NCBI GenBank assembly: GCA_964555055.1
Contig: CAZKQW010000016.1
Location: forward strand, 1 to 41,475
Direction: 5' to 3'
DNA from: GCA-016699445 sp964555055
GTDB lineage: Bacteria; UBA10199; JACPAL01; GCA-016699445
Length of the DNA: 41,475 nt
The position numbers were made by a program, and so were the translations under genes. Within the stretch, counting starts at the first letter, position 1; each line of letters begins with the position of its first letter. Under the pieces are notes generated by a model. The model saw only the letters and a program-made list of their open reading frames with translations, made no database searches and was not told the DNA's origin. Shown here piece by piece: positions 39,169 through 41,475 of the stretch.

Positions 39169-40259
39169 TGAGGCAAGCTCTGGTTGGAAAAAAAATGAAA
39201 CGAATAGTCCGGGTCAGCAGCGCCTTTAAGATAGGAAAGTAGGTCGTCTTCATCAATTAGTAATTGTGCGGTTTGCCATAGCCTAACGTAATGAATGAGG
39301 CTGCAGATATAAATATCACCAAATCCCCAAAAATGGTCGTCATGAAACCTATCTGCGCAAAAAAGGATAAAATGGAGATTTTTATCAGATGCTATGCGAA
39401 GCGAAGAGTTATTGGCCGCTCTCACCATCGCCTGAATCCACTTTTCGGCTTTGCGAAAATCCTCGAGCTCCCGCATCCCGATCGTTCGGGAGTAAACAGG
39501 CTTTTCCGAACAGTGTCTTGAGAGAAAGCAGGGTAAGAGACCTAAAAGAGGTTCCGTCCGGGGATCTGCATGGTAACGACCACTTTCGTATCTGCCGAAG
39601 GCCCAATCGCCATTTACTCGCAAAGAGCTCCAAGGATCCCTAAGATAAATCCCTTTTTTTCCGTTCGGCGTCTCTACGATCATTAGATTCAGACCAAGAG
39701 ATCTCGCTTCGGCTATTTGTCTCTCATTGAGGGGCTTCGGATAGAAAAAAACCGTGCTTGAAGAGCGTGTGGGCGTTGAAATTTCATTGGGAATTTTTAC
39801 GTCTGATACATCGATAAGATTAACAGTTCCTGCATCAACACGTTGCTCCATATCAAAAACGGTTTTTCTTCGGCATTGAGGGTACTTTTCGCACAAAGAT
39901 TGGATGGCCGTTGTCTTGCCGGATCCTGAAGGACCGACAACGATGATTTTTCGTATGCCTTGAGCAATGATTCCTTCGATCTCTTTAGTTTCACGGGCCC
40001 GATATTCCGATAAACCGATATGTGGGGGATCAGCTTCGATAGGAAGAGCAGCCCCTTCGAAGGCTTTTCTCCAAGCCTCCGTTCTTATCGGTTCAGACCG
40101 ACAATCTTGTAGTTGGCGCCAACCATTATAAGCCACCATTGCAATGGATACGGCTCCTATCATGCTCGCGCCCTCTTGGGTCGGAGCCAATAAGGCCGTC
40201 AATCCAATGAAACGCGTCAAAGGAGAAATCGTTTGAGTGATGGAATTTGCGACATTCAC
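39165..40259 (-). CDS. Membrane-anchored P-loop NTPase of unknown function
   Basis: A protein of 364 residues. One or two hydrophobic segments near the N-terminus (about 14-45) precede a P-loop: IIVVGPSGSGKTTAIQSL (about 105-122, GPSGSGKTT). No clear Walker B was picked; FDMEQRVDAGTVNLIDVSD follows where a nucleobase or Mg site might be. The C-terminal half is rich in Trp, His and Tyr (DRFHDDHFWGFGDIYICSL). It does not match ABC, GTPase or AAA signatures. Lower G+C than the hydrolase and yjbQ on either side. Coupled to the 62-residue gene downstream. Confidence 0.65.
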   Translation of the reverse strand: MNVANSITQTISPLTRFIGLTALLAPTQEGASMIGAVSIAMVAYNGWRQLQDCRSEPIRTEAWRKAFEGAALPIEADPPHIGLSEYRARETKEIEGIIAQGIRKIIVVGPSGSGKTTAIQSLCEKYPQCRRKTVFDMEQRVDAGTVNLIDVSDVKIPNEISTPTRSSSTVFFYPKPLNERQIAEARSLGLNLMIVETPNGKKGIYLRDPWSSLRVNGDWAFGRYESGRYHADPRTEPLLGLLPCFLSRHCSEKPVYSRTIGMRELEDFRKAEKWIQAMVRAANNSSLRIASDKNLHFILFCADRFHDDHFWGFGDIYICSLIHYVRLWQTAQLLIDEDDLLSYLKGAADPDYSFHFFSNQSLPH

Positions 40260-40401
40260 AAAGGATGTTATCGGGGTTTAGGGAAAAGAGTTGCGGATAT
40301 TTAATAAATGATCGCCGTTAAATACGAAGCCTAAACCCAGGCGACCCATTCATCGTTTAGTTGAGGACGGGATGAGTGCATGACAAAATTTCTTTACCCA
40401 T

Positions 40402-40821
40402 TCATTCCCCGATGATCTTGACCAATACCCGCTTGCGGCGATTGCCGTCGAATTCCCCGTAGAAGATCTGTTCCCAAGGCCCGAAGTCGAGCTTTCCTTT
40501 CGTAATCGCGACGACGACCTCGCGGCCCATGACTTGGCGTTTGATGTGGGCGTCGGCGTTGTCCTCGCCCGTGTCGTTGTGGCGGTATTGGTCGATCGGC
40601 GCGTGGGGGACGAGTTTTTCCAGGAAGACTTCGAAATCGTGGTGCAGGCCCCGCTCGTCGTCGTTGATGAAGACGCTGGCCGAGATGTGCATGGCGTTCA
40701 CCAAGCAGAATCCCTCTTGGATCCCGCTTTTTCTTAAAGTGGCTTCGACTTGGGGCGTGATGTTGACGAAGGCCCTGCGGCCCTTCACGTCCATCCAGAT
40801 TTCCTCGCGGTGGGATTTCAT
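40402..40821 (-). CDS. yjbQ: YjbQ/UPF0047 family protein
   Basis: A protein of 139 residues. VNAMHISASVFINDDERGLHHDFEVFL, YRHNDTGEDNADAHIKRQVMGREVVVAITKGKLDFGPWEQIFYGEFDGNRRKRVLVKI are near-diagnostic for UPF0047, a beta-sandwich family with conserved His and Asp/Glu residues. Members have weak thiamine-phosphate synthase activity in some reports; the true role is unsettled. ATG at 40821 with AAGGGG 6 bases upstream is preferred over 40863, and it overlaps the permease stop in an ATGA arrangement, so the two are co-transcribed. Confidence 0.93.
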   Translation of the reverse strand: MKSHREEIWMDVKGRRAFVNITPQVEATLRKSGIQEGFCLVNAMHISASVFINDDERGLHHDFEVFLEKLVPHAPIDQYRHNDTGEDNADAHIKRQVMGREVVVAITKGKLDFGPWEQIFYGEFDGNRRKRVLVKIIGE

Positions 40822-41475
40822 AATGGCCCCTTTGATGGGGTGTCTTGATCCATAGGGATCCAAAAAAGAAGGATCATCGAGGGGAGGGTCGCCGCGCAGC
40901 TCACCAAGAAGAGGTTCGTATAACCGATTTTTTCGACCAGGATCCCACTGAACCCTCCGAAGACCGTCGACCCTAGGCTCATGATCGCCGTGCCGATCGC
41001 GAAATGTGCGGCCTTATAACGGACGTCGCAGAGCCTCATGAGGTACACGGTGAGGGCGGCGGATCCCAAGCCGGCTGCTACGTTTTCGTATCCATGGGTC
41101 AGAGCGATGAAGAACATGCCCGAAGGGATGTTCGGATCCGGTCGGTAAATAGAGAGTAAAACATAAGCGGCGATGTTGACGTTCATGAGAAGCGTGAGGG
41201 GCCATATGGATTTCTTCAGGCCCTTTTTTTGGATCCACCAAGCGCCTAGCATCGTGCCGCCGATGGTTGAAAAGGCTCCGATAAAACCGCCCAGCCAAGC
41301 TATCTGAGGCTTTGTCACGCCGAGTTCGCGCATCAAAAAGGGAGTATTCATGGAGAAGAGGATCTCATCCCCGAGTTTATACGTAATGATGAAGAGGAGG
41401 ATGATGCCGATCTTTTCGCGGCTTAGGTAGGTCCGGAACGAATCGGCGAAGCCTTGCCGGATCGCGGAAAAGTTC
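40818..41475 (-). CDS. AmpG-like major-facilitator permease, 5' end outside the window
   Basis: The visible C-terminal 218 residues form at least six membrane helices. The incoming end reads SFRTYLSREKIGIILLFIITYKLGDEILFSMNTPFLMRELGVTKPQIAWLGGFIGAFSTIGGTMLGAWW, the pattern of PAT-family/AmpG-type transporters. AmpG imports anhydro-muropeptides in cell-wall recycling, but related members carry acetyl-CoA or other solutes, so substrate is open. The stop overlaps yjbQ's start (ATGA). Confidence 0.85.
   Translation of the reverse strand, partial: NFSAIRQGFADSFRTYLSREKIGIILLFIITYKLGDEILFSMNTPFLMRELGVTKPQIAWLGGFIGAFSTIGGTMLGAWWIQKKGLKKSIWPLTLLMNVNIAAYVLLSIYRPDPNIPSGMFFIALTHGYENVAAGLGSAALTVYLMRLCDVRYKAAHFAIGTAIMSLGSTVFGGFSGILVEKIGYTNLFLVSCAATLPSMILLFWIPMDQDTPSKGPL

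Noticed and set aside
1..41475. CRISPR array, insertion sequences with transposase, rRNA genes
   Set aside because: No regularly spaced repeats, no transposase-like protein and no rRNA sequence were seen in the window.

Overview
The window looks like a chromosome segment of a Gram-negative bacterium, most likely from the old 'Deltaproteobacteria' grade. The pointers are an AmpG-type permease, futalosine-pathway menaquinone genes (mqnC and a mqnP/ubiX/menG cluster), a two-subunit methylmalonyl-CoA mutase beside acyl-CoA genes, and many large proteins I do not recognise. No 16S rRNA is present, so the phylum is not established. Housekeeping genes are G+C-rich; the left quarter and several interspersed genes are visibly A+T-richer.

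Layout. Positions 1-1064 hold the end of a probable surface protein and a small membrane protein. Positions 1.6-7.3 kb carry a small integrated element: serine recombinase, HTH_26-type repressor, unknown proteins, an SSB/DUF669-like protein, a RepB/AEP-like primase, an excisionase-like HTH protein and a tyrosine integrase that runs into tRNA-Leu(UAA). Positions 7263-11674 are a second element of 4.4 kb, bounded by perfect 39-bp direct repeats that are the 5' half of that tRNA. It carries its own integrase and excisionase-like pair, an XRE regulator, a beheaded HTH remnant, an unknown gene and a nucleotidyltransferase/winged-helix pair with a perfect palindromic operator. Right of it the chromosome resumes with tRNA-Cys, ruvX and mltG, followed by a large class-V aminotransferase, a RelE/RHH toxin-antitoxin pair, ApbE and an unknown HExxH protein.

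Positions 18.0-22.0 kb form an operon (crotonase, acyl-CoA dehydrogenase, mutase large and B12-binding subunits) suited to turning short acyl-CoAs or propionate into TCA-cycle intermediates. A DUF4143 ATPase with tandem palindromes follows. The minus-strand block 23.4-26.3 kb (mqnP, an unknown gene, ubiX, menG) covers late menaquinone steps, and mqnC at 37.2 kb adds an earlier one.

Upstream of menG, 26.4-34.8 kb hold four large minus-strand genes: two divergent PlsC-type acyltransferases with about 330-residue N-terminal extensions, a HAD-IB-like phosphatase with a hydrophobic tail, and a 1022-residue protein of unknown family. HAD-IB plus PlsC is known as a fused phospholipid enzyme, so this is the best candidate for an undescribed, probably lipid-related, system. 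The right end has an HI0933-type flavoprotein, an unknown gene, mqnC with an overlapping alpha/beta hydrolase, a P-loop ATPase coupled to a 62-residue protein, yjbQ and the end of an AmpG-like permease.
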